Shown here in pieces: positions 17,573 through 26,617 of a DNA stretch of 64,000 nt. Both the position numbers and the translations under genes were made by a program. The notes below the pieces were generated by a model, which saw nothing but the letters and a program-made list of their open reading frames with translations, searched no databases and was not told the DNA's origin. The stretch is from Pseudocoprococcus catus (GTDB lineage Bacteria > Bacillota > Clostridia > Lachnospirales > Lachnospiraceae), in contig NZ_JAAXCM010000048.1 in NCBI RefSeq assembly GCF_019734885.1, positions 1-64,000 on the forward strand, read 5' to 3'. How positions within the stretch are numbered: position 1 is the stretch's first letter; every line of letters begins with the position of its first letter.

Positions 17573-18823
17573 TTAATCCCTCTGGAAGATATCTCTTGTA
17601 TAAACCTTATCCTTCACATCGTCCAAGCTCTTATCGTAGCGGTTTGCAATGATTGCCTGACTCTTTTTCTTAAACTCGTCCAAATCATTAACCACCACTG
17701 ATCCGAAGAACTTCTCGCCATCTTTCAGCGTCGGCTCATAGATGATCACAGTTGCACCCTTGGCCTTGATACGCTTCATGACACCTTGGATAGAACTCTG
17801 GCGGAAGTTGTCACTGTTACTCTTCATAGTTAAGCGATATACACCAATCACGGTTTCTTTTTCTTTGCTCTCATCCCAACTGTCATTCGCTTCATAAGCA
17901 CCAGCAATCTCCAGAACACGGTCGGCGATGAAGTCTTTACGAGTTCTATTGCTCTCAACAATAGCCTCAATCAGGTTTTCCGGTACATCAGCGTAGTTCG
18001 CCAGCAGCTGCTTGGTGTCTTTCGGCAGGCAGTATCCACCGTAGCCAAAGGACGGGTTATTGTAATGAGTGCCGATACGCGGATCCAGGCAAACACCGTT
18101 GATGATCTGCTGAGTGTTCAACCCCTTCATCTCGGCATAAGTATCCAATTCGTTGAAGTAGCTGACACGCAATGCCAGATAGGTGTTGGCGAACAGTTTA
18201 ACAGCCTCTGCCTCGGTAAAGCCCATGAACAGAGTGTCAATGTTCTCCTTAATTGCACCTTCATGCAGGAGTTCTGCAAAAGTGTGTGCTGCCTTCACCA
18301 GACGAGCATTATCCACATCAGTACCTACAATGATACGGGAAGGATAAAGATTATCGTACAGAGCCTTGCTCTCACGCAGAAACTCCGGGCTGAAAATGAT
18401 GTTGTCGCAGTGGAATTTCTCACGAACACTTGCAGTGTAACCAACAGGAATCGTACTCTTGATAACCATAATGGCTTCCGGATTGTACTCAATGACCAGC
18501 TTGATGACGGCTTCTACCGCACTGGTGTCAAAGAAATTCTTCTTGCTATCGTAATTTGTAGGAGCAGCGATCACTACAAAATCAGCGTCACTATACGCTT
18601 CCTTAACATCCAGAGTTGCTGTCAGATCCAACTCTTTTTCCGCCAGATACTTTTCGATATATTCATCCTGAATAGGAGATTTCTTGTTGTTAATCAGTTC
18701 CACTTTCTCAGGAACAATGTCCACAGCAGTCACTTTATGATGCTGAGACAGCAGCGTCGCAATGGAAAGGCCTACATAACCCGTACCAGCCACAGCAATC
18801 TTCAAATCCTTAAATTCTCTCAT
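17573..18823 (-). CDS. ugd: UDP-glucose 6-dehydrogenase
   Basis: A 416-residue nucleotide-sugar dehydrogenase. The Rossmann motif [19 protein letters not shown] is at residues ~13-31, and the catalytic Cys sits in [14 protein letters not shown] (near 260). It oxidises UDP-glucose to UDP-glucuronate with two NAD. Length fits the short UgdH form (about 390-420 aa). The next gene downstream is a glycosyltransferase; the upstream gene is an NAD-dependent epimerase able to use UDP-glucuronate. AAAGGAG lies before the ATG. Base composition is richer in G+C than that of the polymerase-side genes. Confidence 0.93.
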   Translation of the reverse strand: MREFKDLKIAVAGTGYVGLSIATLLSQHHKVTAVDIVPEKVELINNKKSPIQDEYIEKYLAEKELDLTATLDVKEAYSDADFVVIAAPTNYDSKKNFFDTSAVEAVIKLVIEYNPEAIMVIKSTIPVGYTASVREKFHCDNIIFSPEFLRESKALYDNLYPSRIIVGTDVDNARLVKAAHTFAELLHEGAIKENIDTLFMGFTEAEAVKLFANTYLALRVSYFNELDTYAEMKGLNTQQIINGVCLDPRIGTHYNNPSFGYGGYCLPKDTKQLLANYADVPENLIEAIVESNRTRKDFIADRVLEIAGAYEANDSWDESKEKETVIGVYRLTMKSNSDNFRQSSIQGVMKRIKAKGATVIIYEPTLKDGEKFFGSVVVNDLDEFKKKSQAIIANRYDKSLDDVKDKVYTRDIFQRD

Positions 18824-18875
18824 GATATTTATCTCCTTTATTTGTAATCAGCAAAGTGCCAATATAAAACTTTCC

Positions 18876-19925
18876 TTATTTATAAAACTCAGCGTACCAC
18901 TCAGCGAACTTTCTTAATCCAGTCCGCAGACTTGTGCTCGGCTTGTACCCGAAGTCGCGCTCCAGTGCACTCGTATCTGCATAGGTCACAGGCACATCAC
19001 CCGGCTGCATCGGGACCAGCTCTTTATGAGCCTCGAAATCGTAATCTTCCGGCAGCACCTTTGCACGAACAAGCTCCTCGCTCAGAATCTGCACAAAGTC
19101 CAGCAGGTTCTCCGGATTCTGATTGCCGATGTTGTAAACTGCATACGGCGGAATCGGAAGACCATCTTCACCATTCTTCTTGTCTGGTGCTTTCTTCATC
19201 ACACGAACAACGCCCTCAACGATGTCATCCACATAAGTAAAATCACGCTTGCAGTTGCCATAGTTGAAGATTTTGATGGTTTCGCCCTTCACCAGCTTGT
19301 TGGTGAATCCGAAGTAAGCCATGTCCGGGCGACCTGCAGGGCCATATACCGTAAAGAATCTCAGGCCAGTGGAAGGAATGTTGTAGAGCTTGGAGTATGC
19401 GTGTGCCATCAACTCATTAGATTTCTTGGTTGCTGCATAAAGGGAAACAGGATTATCCACCTTATCATCTGTGCTGTACGGAACCTTTTTATTAGAGCCG
19501 TAGACGGAGGAGGAAGAAGCATAAACCAAATGCTCCAGGCTCTCACAATGACGGCAGGCTTCGAGGATATTAAAGAAGCCGACCAAGTTAGATTCCACAT
19601 AAGCATCCGGGTTGGTGATGGAGTAGCGCACACCAGCCTGTGCTGCAAGGTTGACGACCACAGACGGCTTGTACTTCTCAAACAGCTCGGTGATCAGTGC
19701 CTTATCAGCGATGTTGCCTTTTACAAAAGTGAATGTAGGATACTTGGCCAGCTCATTCAAGCGGAATTCTTTCAGTGCCACATCATAGTAGGCATTCATA
19801 TTGTCGATGCCAATAACCGTAGCAGAAGGAGCCTCCTGGTAGATTCTCTTCACAAGGTTGGAGCCTATAAAACCCGCCGCGCCTGTGACTAAAATTGTTT
19901 TTTTATCTAAATTTACTGTGCTCAT
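18876..19925 (-). CDS. NAD-dependent epimerase, UDP-glucuronate 4-epimerase-like
   Basis: A 349-residue extended short-chain dehydrogenase. I chose ATG 19925, preceded by GAGGAGT; an ATG at 19940 is less likely. GAAGFIGSNLVKRI is the glycine-rich NAD site, SSSSVYGSN and YAATKKSNE give the Ser-Tyr-x3-Lys active site, and TGLRFFTVYGPAGRPDMA is typical of UDP-glucuronate 4-epimerases (CapI/WbpP-like). Adjacent to ugd, it would turn UDP-glucuronate into UDP-galacturonate for the polysaccharide. Other UDP-sugar epimerases cannot be excluded. Its stop is 52 bp before the ugd start. Confidence 0.85.
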   Translation of the reverse strand: MSTVNLDKKTILVTGAAGFIGSNLVKRIYQEAPSATVIGIDNMNAYYDVALKEFRLNELAKYPTFTFVKGNIADKALITELFEKYKPSVVVNLAAQAGVRYSITNPDAYVESNLVGFFNILEACRHCESLEHLVYASSSSVYGSNKKVPYSTDDKVDNPVSLYAATKKSNELMAHAYSKLYNIPSTGLRFFTVYGPAGRPDMAYFGFTNKLVKGETIKIFNYGNCKRDFTYVDDIVEGVVRVMKKAPDKKNGEDGLPIPPYAVYNIGNQNPENLLDFVQILSEELVRAKVLPEDYDFEAHKELVPMQPGDVPVTYADTSALERDFGYKPSTSLRTGLRKFAEWYAEFYK

Positions 19926-19936
19926 ATTTTTACTCC

Positions 19937-20947
19937 TCAATTTCTTATTTTCACAAATTTATTCGGATACAGGAAGAACTCTAACCGCTTCGTTTTCTTC
20001 ATAATCCAAGCTGCAATGATTGGACCTATAAAGCTAATTCCTAGCCCCAACACCACATGAATTACAGAACTTCCGATCCCCAACTTCAGTAAGACTGATC
20101 TTATTGGTGCCGCAAACAATGTATGCATTAGAAAAATCGGCATTGTATATTTTGCAAAAAAATCCATGCCTCTGCCAAATCTTCTTTCACCCCCCGCCAC
20201 CATCAGGATGACGGCTACACAAGCCAACAATCCCATTACGAAAGGAATCACGCCACCACTAATTCCTGCCTTATACACCACCACACTCAAAATCATAAAC
20301 AACAATCCGCATATCGTTCCTTGTACTTTTCTGCCCTTCAACTGCACATTAAATGCACAAATACTCATACCGAGCACAAACCAAATTTCGTTTGAGAGAA
20401 CTGTTGATACTGCGTAAACGCCGTACCCCCCCCCAGTCAAAAATAGGCCTTTTGCAGTTAATGCAACTACTAATCCAGCTGCGGCTACTTTTACACTGTT
20501 AAAAGTCGGCGTAACAAGAAAAATGAAGAACAATGCATACAGATACCAGTACGGTGCTGTTGGGTGAAGGAACAATGTATCTCCTAGACCACCGATTTGG
20601 TCGTTGACACTGCTTGAGAACACTTTTTTCAGTACCCATGTTGCAGTCGTAAAAGTCGCATATGGTACGCCGAGTGCTAACATTTTTTTTGCTACATTTC
20701 TGCGCCACCTTCCCAAACTGTTTACCTGGCTGTACTTCTGATAAAGGTATCCGCTACAAATGAAGAATAACGGCACGTGGAAGTAGTAAATCGTTGTGTT
20801 AAACCATTTGTACAAATCGTTTTCAGGCATAATACTTGCCTTCGTCATGCTTTGGAAGAAATGACCTAGCACAACCAATATACAGGCAATGACTTTTATA
20901 TCATCGACCCACTTTTCTCTTGTTTTTACCGCAATCTGTTTATTCAT
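19937..20947 (-). CDS. Acyltransferase family 3 membrane protein
   Basis: A 336-residue protein with about ten hydrophobic segments. WVDDIKVIACILVVLGHFFQ at the N-terminus is the standard catalytic signature of acyltransferase-3 (R/K-x10-H), and YYFHVPLFFICSGYLYQKY follows. These proteins acetylate or succinylate surface sugars using a cytoplasmic acyl donor. It lies between the epimerase (11 bp downstream) and an untranslated, repeat-rich stretch upstream. The acetyl group and sugar target are inferred from the family only. Confidence 0.88.
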   Translation of the reverse strand: MNKQIAVKTREKWVDDIKVIACILVVLGHFFQSMTKASIMPENDLYKWFNTTIYYFHVPLFFICSGYLYQKYSQVNSLGRWRRNVAKKMLALGVPYATFTTATWVLKKVFSSSVNDQIGGLGDTLFLHPTAPYWYLYALFFIFLVTPTFNSVKVAAAGLVVALTAKGLFLTGGGYGVYAVSTVLSNEIWFVLGMSICAFNVQLKGRKVQGTICGLLFMILSVVVYKAGISGGVIPFVMGLLACVAVILMVAGGERRFGRGMDFFAKYTMPIFLMHTLFAAPIRSVLLKLGIGSSVIHVVLGLGISFIGPIIAAWIMKKTKRLEFFLYPNKFVKIRN

Positions 20948-20971
20948 GTATTTTCCCTTTTATGTTCTATT

Positions 20972-21199
20972 TCACTACCTCTGTTCAGATGAAGCACTTC
21001 CAATGTGTTGTTCATAAACCAGAGTGCTCCATACAAACGCAGGTAGTGATACTGAAAGTTCTTATGATAAATTCATCTGCTGTTGCTGAACCTAGGTAGC
21101 GAGATAAAAACCGCTCTCGCAGCTCTACTCATCTCTTGAAAAGTGCCGTAAATACGCCATTTTTAAGGCGTTTTCACTATGTACATCTCACTACCTGCG
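20972..21199. repeat. Structured intergenic region with repeated TCACTACCT elements
   Basis: The ~290 bp between the acyltransferase start and the next glycosyltransferase hold no gene. TCACTACCT (20972-20980) pairs with AGGTAGTGA (21041-21049), with a nested AGCACT/AGTGCT pair; AACGCAGGTAGTGA (21036-21049) is matched in inverted form by TCACTACCTGCGTT (21188-21201). A GCGAG/CTCGC hairpin (~21098-21120) and an ACGCC/GGCGT hairpin with four T (~21155-21175) lie between. This may be a repeat element, processing hairpins or an operator array. Confidence 0.5.
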
Positions 21200-21240
21200 T
21201 TCGGTTAGAGGAGATTATTTATTATCAATACTCTCATCTA

Positions 21241-22365
21241 TTATTTTCTCCTGTACAGTTTCATCGTTTCCTTTACAACTTCATCCCAGTCGTATTTCTC
21301 GCAAATAAAGTCAGCTGCCTGCTTCTTCATTTCCATAACCATTTCAGGATGGCCACAGGCATCTTGCAATTTTTCTTGCAAGTCCTCTACATTCGACTTT
21401 TGGAAAATCAATGCCTTATCTTCCACAACCTCAGCGCACTCTGGAATATCAGAAACCAAACAGCAATTGCCATAACTCATAGCTTCTAGCAGGCTCAAGG
21501 GCATTCCCTCCAGATCAGAAGGCAATGTATATATGTAAGCATTGCTGTACAGTTCATCCAACAGCTGGCCCTGTACAAATCCTGTAAAGATAATTCTGTC
21601 ATCACCTTCGGCCAGATTCTTTAGTTCAGCCGTGAAATCATCTGTATCACTGGAGCCGCCCGCGATGACCAGCTTTTTATCCGTCTTGACATTCTTGAAG
21701 GCCTCAACCAGATATCGAATGCCCTTTTCTGGCACCAAACGACCGAGGAACAATATGTAGGAATCCTTTGTTAGACCAAATTTTTCTGTTATCAATTTTG
21801 CTTCTTTAATCTCTGGTCGATTCACACCGTTGGGAATAAAGTGAGTCTCCCTACCATAGGTATCTTTAAAGTAGTCCTGAACACCTTTGCTTAGTACGAT
21901 AATTTCATCCGCATACTTTACGGCATTCTTTTCACCATGTCGAATGAATTTTGAACCGAACCCTGATTTCCATTTCTCACGCTGCCAGTCTATGCCGTGA
22001 ATGGTAACCACAACTCTTTTCCCCAGAATCTTAGGTAGCCACGAGAAAAAAGCCGGACCTTCTGCATGGATATGAACCACATCATATTTTCCAAAAGCAC
22101 TGTACAAAGCCGCAAAGAAAGAGGAACTCACCGCTGCAAGACCTTTTCTTTCAATGGTTGGAACAAATTTCTGTCGGATTCCATCATATTCAATTTTATT
22201 GTCATACTCTGCACCACTCACGTGATGACCAGATCTGTTGTAACAGGTAACCTGACATCCATCTCGTGCCATTCTGGTGCACAGTTCTTTTACAACAATC
22301 TCTATCCCGCCCTCACGGGACAGTCTTTTTTGTCCGAACATGGACACTGTAAATCTATCTTTCAT
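21241..22365 (-). CDS. Glycosyltransferase family 4 (DUF1972/rhamnosyltransferase-like N-terminus)
   Basis: A 374-residue enzyme. ATG 22365 is preceded by GGAG and gives the typical start SMFGQKRLSREGGIEIVVKE; an upstream ATG at 22416 is unlikely. The N-terminal acceptor domain with NRSGHHVSG resembles DUF1972-type sugar transferases. The donor domain contains FLGRLVPEKGIRYLVEAF and YIYTLPSDLEGMPLSLLEAM, the family 4 E-x7-E motif. It is the second enzyme gene of the cluster after the initiating transferase, so probably adds the second sugar of the repeat unit. The sugar identity cannot be told. Confidence 0.87.
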   Translation of the reverse strand: MKDRFTVSMFGQKRLSREGGIEIVVKELCTRMARDGCQVTCYNRSGHHVSGAEYDNKIEYDGIRQKFVPTIERKGLAAVSSSFFAALYSAFGKYDVVHIHAEGPAFFSWLPKILGKRVVVTIHGIDWQREKWKSGFGSKFIRHGEKNAVKYADEIIVLSKGVQDYFKDTYGRETHFIPNGVNRPEIKEAKLITEKFGLTKDSYILFLGRLVPEKGIRYLVEAFKNVKTDKKLVIAGGSSDTDDFTAELKNLAEGDDRIIFTGFVQGQLLDELYSNAYIYTLPSDLEGMPLSLLEAMSYGNCCLVSDIPECAEVVEDKALIFQKSNVEDLQEKLQDACGHPEMVMEMKKQAADFICEKYDWDEVVKETMKLYRRK

Positions 22366-22531
22366 AATGTTCTCCAACCAATATTGTCCCCTCTGCTCCT
22401 TTATATCTATGTACACATCTGCTCATCACAGATAGTATTTCTCTCTAATTCCTCATGTGTTCATCACACAGTCGGCTAAGTGTTTTCTTATGCTGTCACA
22501 CCCTCTCGGCGCAACAATCATATTTTCTCCA

Positions 22532-23983
22532 TCACACAGATCCGTCTTTCCTCAGCACCACCAACACTGTCTTAAACAGTATCTTGATGTCCAGTCCGAT
22601 GTTCCATTTTTCGATGTATTCCTTGTCCAGTCTCACCACTTCTTCGAAGTCGGTGATGTCGCTTCGGCCGCTGACCTGCCACATGCCGGTGATACCCGGT
22701 TTGATGGCCAGTCGTGCCCGGTGATGTAGCTCATACAGATTGGTTTCTGAGATGAGCGGCGGGCGTGTGCCTACGATGGACATATCGCCTTTCAATACGT
22801 TGAAGAACTGCGGGAATTCATCGATGCTTGTTCTTCGGATGAAGTCGCCGATGCCTGTTTTGTGGGTGCCGTCCGGCAGGATTTTGTTGCCTATGACACG
22901 GGGATCAAAGTCCATCTTGAACATCTTGCCGTCACCCAGTTTGTTGTCTTTCATCAGCTCGGCTTTGCGGGCTTCCGCATCCACATACATGCTTCGGAAC
23001 TTGTACATCTTGAATTTCTTTCCGTTTTTGCCCACACGCTCCTGGGCAAAGAAGATCGGACCCGGTGAGGCGATGTAAATGGCCGGTGCCACAAAGATAA
23101 ACAGAATTCCTGTAATCAGGCAGCCCACCAGGCCTCCGGCGATGTCCATAAGACGTTTCAGCATCAGTTCTTTGGATGAAGCACAGTTGATGCTTGTTGT
23201 CAGAACGGTGTATGGGCCGATTTTTTCTACGAATTGTTTCTGCCCCGACACGTTCTGGACTTTTGCCAGTTTCAGATGGACGGTAACACCTGTCTCTGTA
23301 AATTGTTCAATGAGTTCCTTTGGATAAGGCACTGAACCGGATGTCACGATGAGGACTTCATCAATCCACGCCTTGCAGACAAACTCCGCTGCCTTCTCCA
23401 TATTGGCCACGACGATGACATCGTCAATCCATTGGCCGGTCATATCTTTGTCGATCACAACCATGCCTGCGATCTTGTATCTGGCATAATTGTTTTCTTT
23501 CATGTTCTCTACCACAATTTTCGCCACGTCCTCTGTCACAACAAGAAGCAGTGAGCGCACACCGCCCTCTTCCATCTGTTTTCTAAGGCTTTTTTTCCAC
23601 AATTCCCTCACCACATAAGTGAGCAGGATATAAATGACAAACGTCTGGATAAAGGCCAGTCTTGAATACATCTGCCCCTGCTGCAGAAGAAACAAATACA
23701 AAACTGAAATGCCGCCAAGTACCACTCCATGCTGCAGTGTCACAACAAAATTTTTGTAATATCCTCTTTTCAGGACATTTTTCAATGTACCCATGAAAAT
23801 CATCAGGACAAGGTCAGTGCCCCCAATAAAAACTGCCATGTTTCTGTAAATCATGGTTTTATATGGATTGAAGCCATAGCCGCTGACGGCATAAGCCAGA
23901 ACAAATGCAATCTGCAGACAGATCAAATCCAAAATGATAAAATCTATATGCTTGATCCATTGGTTAGAATCTTTTCTATACAT
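22532..23983 (-). CDS. Undecaprenyl-phosphate sugar phosphotransferase (initiating transferase)
   Basis: A 483-residue WcaJ/CpsE-like protein. The N-terminal half has four to five hydrophobic segments and a CoA-binding-like fold; after a further membrane helix at residues ~290-310, the catalytic C-terminal half shows FFAQERVGKNGKKFKMYKFR followed by SM, then RRTSIDEFPQFFNVLKGDMS and VGTRPPLISE. It transfers a sugar-1-phosphate from a UDP-sugar to undecaprenyl phosphate, starting repeat-unit assembly on the cytoplasmic face. It is the promoter-proximal gene of the cluster; about 40 bp separate it from the helicase stop. Confidence 0.92.
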   Translation of the reverse strand: MYRKDSNQWIKHIDFIILDLICLQIAFVLAYAVSGYGFNPYKTMIYRNMAVFIGGTDLVLMIFMGTLKNVLKRGYYKNFVVTLQHGVVLGGISVLYLFLLQQGQMYSRLAFIQTFVIYILLTYVVRELWKKSLRKQMEEGGVRSLLLVVTEDVAKIVVENMKENNYARYKIAGMVVIDKDMTGQWIDDVIVVANMEKAAEFVCKAWIDEVLIVTSGSVPYPKELIEQFTETGVTVHLKLAKVQNVSGQKQFVEKIGPYTVLTTSINCASSKELMLKRLMDIAGGLVGCLITGILFIFVAPAIYIASPGPIFFAQERVGKNGKKFKMYKFRSMYVDAEARKAELMKDNKLGDGKMFKMDFDPRVIGNKILPDGTHKTGIGDFIRRTSIDEFPQFFNVLKGDMSIVGTRPPLISETNLYELHHRARLAIKPGITGMWQVSGRSDITDFEEVVRLDKEYIEKWNIGLDIKILFKTVLVVLRKDGSV

Positions 23984-24023
23984 AAATACTAAGCTCCCTC
24001 ATTGTTTCTCCCTTTGATCTTTT

Positions 24024-26105
24024 CTATTTCCAGTCCATGCCGATCAGATCCATCTGTCTGATCCGTGTATCATCGAGTACCATTCCGCTGGACTCCGGAT
24101 GCTTGCGCTTTGCCCGGATATTGGCGATCCACCGTCCAAGCTTAACCCCGTCAACCGCATAGGCAGCCGGTACATTCAGATTGCCATGTTCTTCATAATA
24201 GGCCCTTGCCAGATCATATTTCATGTTCCACTGCTGTTCAGGTTTCGACTCATCCTGAAGGCCAATTGATCTGAGCTGCTTCCGCTGCTCGTCACTCAGT
24301 GCTGACTGCCGATCCCTCACCAGCAGCTGATGTCTGAGGTTGGACAGCCATCTTCCCAGAGGAATGCCATCTTCTGTTGTGTACTTTACCGGCACATCAA
24401 GATTTCCATTTGCCCGGTAATAGGTTTCTGCTGCTTCAAAGTACCGTTCCCAGTTCTCTTTGCTCTTGTCCCAGATCATACCAAGTGCTTCCAGCTGGGA
24501 CTGCTGTTCTTCGGTCAAAGTCTGCTCCAGACCGTATTTTTTTACCTTGATGCGCAGATTGCTGACCCATTTGCCCAGAGCCCAGCCACCTTCTGTAACA
24601 TACCGTGCTTTGATATCAAGATTTCCATATTTGTCATGGTATTTCTGCAGTTCCCTGACCGCCTCGTCCCACTTGTAATCGCTGACCGTCCATATCATGC
24701 CAATTTTCTCAAGCAAATGAATTCTCTCAGGGTTCAGGCTCCCGGCCTTCCTGCCTCCATGGACTTTGCGCTGGGTCTGGATCCAGCTTCCCAATGTCAG
24801 TCCGGATGGCGTCACATAACCTTTCGGCACTTTCAAATGGCCTGTTGCCTCATACCACTGTCTGGCAGCAGCATAGTAGACTTCCCATGCGGAATTCAGA
24901 TTGTCCTGCAGTCTGAGGAAAAGTTTCCGGCTATCCTTTGTCTCGTCTATAATCCTGAATCTGTCTTCAAAACGACTGTTTTTCCCATAGATGGATGGAA
25001 ATAACACACGGGCTTCCTGCATTTCATTCTGCAGACAGTCCACACAATATAAGCTGTCAAAATTGTTGACCAGATCAAAAATCACCGGTGTCTCCCCCGA
25101 CCCTGCGGACAGTGCACGGCCAATCTGCTGCATGTAAATGATGGGTGACACCGTTGGCCTGAGAAGGATCACACCATCCACATCATCCACATGAATGCCC
25201 TCATTGAGCATATCAATGCAATACAGAAGCTTCAGATGACTGCTGTCATCTGCTTTGAATGCCGCAAACTCTTTGCTTGTTGCTGCATTATTGTAAAAAG
25301 CAGTATATATATGCGGATTTTGATCCACTTTGTGAAACCACTCACCGGCCTGATCCTTCATCTCATCCATATGTTCCTTGCTGGAACAAAAAAGAATGTA
25401 TTTGCCGTTTTTCTTTGACATATGCTTTGAAAAAACATCATCCAGACCATCCGCCTGCTCCAGTGCCCGGCGCAGCTGTTCCAGAAGTTTTTGATTTTCT
25501 TCGATCAGTCCCTTATTGGAAAGATTCTTAATCCGCTTCTTCAGCTGCTCCAGTTCTTTCTTATAAGAATACATAGCGATGACATACTTTGGTTCCGGCA
25601 GAATTCCTCTAATAATGGCTTCGCCAAGGGTCATCTCCGATGCGATATTTCCCTCGAAAATCTCCACCGCCATGTTGCGCTGATTATCCAGATAACGAAT
25701 ATTTGTCGCAGACAACCCCAGTCTTTTTGCCTCCGGATAGGTATCCAGCAGTTTTTTTACACTGCGGCCCCATTCAGCAGCCCCGCAGCGATGAAACTCA
25801 TCTAAGATGATATAGTCCGGATGAAGTGTCTCAATGCAATCCTCATTCTTCATAAGCCTGCTGTAGGACATATACGCAATATTCGAAAATGCAAGTCCGG
25901 TATTCTCCAACTGAGTCTGATAAATGTATTCACTTGGTGACAACCAAAGGAAATGGCTTTCGGAATGCCGCTCTGCGAGCTTAAAGGCGATCATCGACTT
26001 GCCGCTGCCGGTGGGATGAATGACCGCCGCCATTCCCTTCTCATCCAGCATCCGCTCCGCCGCCTGATAGGCATCTTCGTTGTGTCGGTAAAGATGTATG
26101 CTCAT
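24024..26105 (-). CDS. DEAD/DEAH-type helicase with helicase-associated (HA) repeats
   Basis: A 693-residue SF2 helicase. Walker A is HPTGSGKS (~29-36), motif II is DEFH inside IILDEFHRCG, motif III GLSATNIRYL, and motif VI QQIGRALSAGSG. The last ~280 residues contain four helicase-associated repeats, each about 65-70 residues with W-x5-A-x10-G-x-L-x-V-P...LG-x-W cores (for example YYEEHGNLNVPAAYAVDG). The last repeats are well preserved. The architecture resembles type III restriction/phage-related helicases, but no methylase or nuclease gene is adjacent. GGAGG precedes the start. Its location between a polysaccharide cluster and a possible CBASS effector suggests accessory DNA. Confidence 0.85.
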   Translation of the reverse strand: MSIHLYRHNEDAYQAAERMLDEKGMAAVIHPTGSGKSMIAFKLAERHSESHFLWLSPSEYIYQTQLENTGLAFSNIAYMSYSRLMKNEDCIETLHPDYIILDEFHRCGAAEWGRSVKKLLDTYPEAKRLGLSATNIRYLDNQRNMAVEIFEGNIASEMTLGEAIIRGILPEPKYVIAMYSYKKELEQLKKRIKNLSNKGLIEENQKLLEQLRRALEQADGLDDVFSKHMSKKNGKYILFCSSKEHMDEMKDQAGEWFHKVDQNPHIYTAFYNNAATSKEFAAFKADDSSHLKLLYCIDMLNEGIHVDDVDGVILLRPTVSPIIYMQQIGRALSAGSGETPVIFDLVNNFDSLYCVDCLQNEMQEARVLFPSIYGKNSRFEDRFRIIDETKDSRKLFLRLQDNLNSAWEVYYAAARQWYEATGHLKVPKGYVTPSGLTLGSWIQTQRKVHGGRKAGSLNPERIHLLEKIGMIWTVSDYKWDEAVRELQKYHDKYGNLDIKARYVTEGGWALGKWVSNLRIKVKKYGLEQTLTEEQQSQLEALGMIWDKSKENWERYFEAAETYYRANGNLDVPVKYTTEDGIPLGRWLSNLRHQLLVRDRQSALSDEQRKQLRSIGLQDESKPEQQWNMKYDLARAYYEEHGNLNVPAAYAVDGVKLGRWIANIRAKRKHPESSGMVLDDTRIRQMDLIGMDWK

Positions 26106-26144
26106 CCAACCGCCTCCATATACTATTAGGTAAAAAGGAAATAT

Positions 26145-26171
26145 TTTCGCAGATTAAAATAATCTGCGAAA
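26145..26171. repeat. 12-bp-arm hairpin, copy 1 (TTTCGCAGATTA)
   Basis: TTTCGCAGATTA - AAA - TAATCTGCGAAA is a perfect stem. The same arms, in the opposite order of loop bases, recur at 26541-26569. It is located 40 bp upstream of the helicase start. Confidence 0.8.
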
Positions 26172-26214
26172 GATCTATTGAAAACATGTTTTTTATAAGG
26201 ATTTTTTTAAGAAA

Positions 26215-26377
26215 TGACCCTTTATCTGACCCCTTATGGGACTTTATCCAGAAATGCTTACAAGAAATGTAATCCAAAAGTGTTTCATTTTATTTCCATA
26301 TCATGAGGAATATTTCTCTTAAAGTGAAATTAACTTTTGTTAATTTCACAATCGAATTTGACCCCATATTTGACCCC
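26215..26377. repeat. Two imperfect direct repeats with paired TGACCC half-sites
   Basis: TGACCC motifs start at 26215 and 26227, and TGACCCC motifs at 26359 and 26371. Both pairs have the same 12-bp period and both end in CTTA, so the unit is a ~22-bp repeat copied 144 bp away with about four differences. They could be operator half-sites or decayed coding sequence (on the minus strand they read K-G-S-x-x-G-S). Confidence 0.55.
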
Positions 26378-26521
26378 TTAAATAATAAAATTTTATAAAT
26401 ATGCTAATTTTTTGCACAGAAATCGCAACATTATACACAAAACTTTCTACTTATATTGACAAAATATGCCCTTACGACTATTATAAAAGTAGTGTGTTTT
26501 CACAAAAGTATCACAAAATGG

Positions 26522-26588
26522 ACAAAAAGGGAGACTGGATCTTTCGCAGATTATTTTAATCTGCGAAAGTTCCAGCCTCCCTTTTGTG
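26522..26588. terminator. Long inverted repeat containing hairpin copy 2, terminator-like on both strands
   Basis: ACAAAAAGGGAG (26522 on) matches inverted CTCCCTTTTGTG (ending 26588), then CTGGA/TCCAG arms, then CTTTCGCAGATTA/TAATCTGCGAAAG around TTT (26541-26569). The total stem is about 30 bp with a few mismatches. T-rich ends on both strands would fit bidirectional termination. No gene occupies the roughly 580 bp between 26106 and 26685. Confidence 0.6.
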
Positions 26589-26617
26589 AAAAATACCGGT
26601 TAATGACCCGATCCAGC

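Noticed and set aside
18065-18847. Plus-strand frame of 260 codons over ugd
   Set aside because: Reverse shadow of UDP-glucose dehydrogenase; no motif, no ribosome site.
19026-19892. Plus-strand frame of 288 codons over the epimerase gene
   Set aside because: Reverse shadow of the epimerase, which has a full active site.
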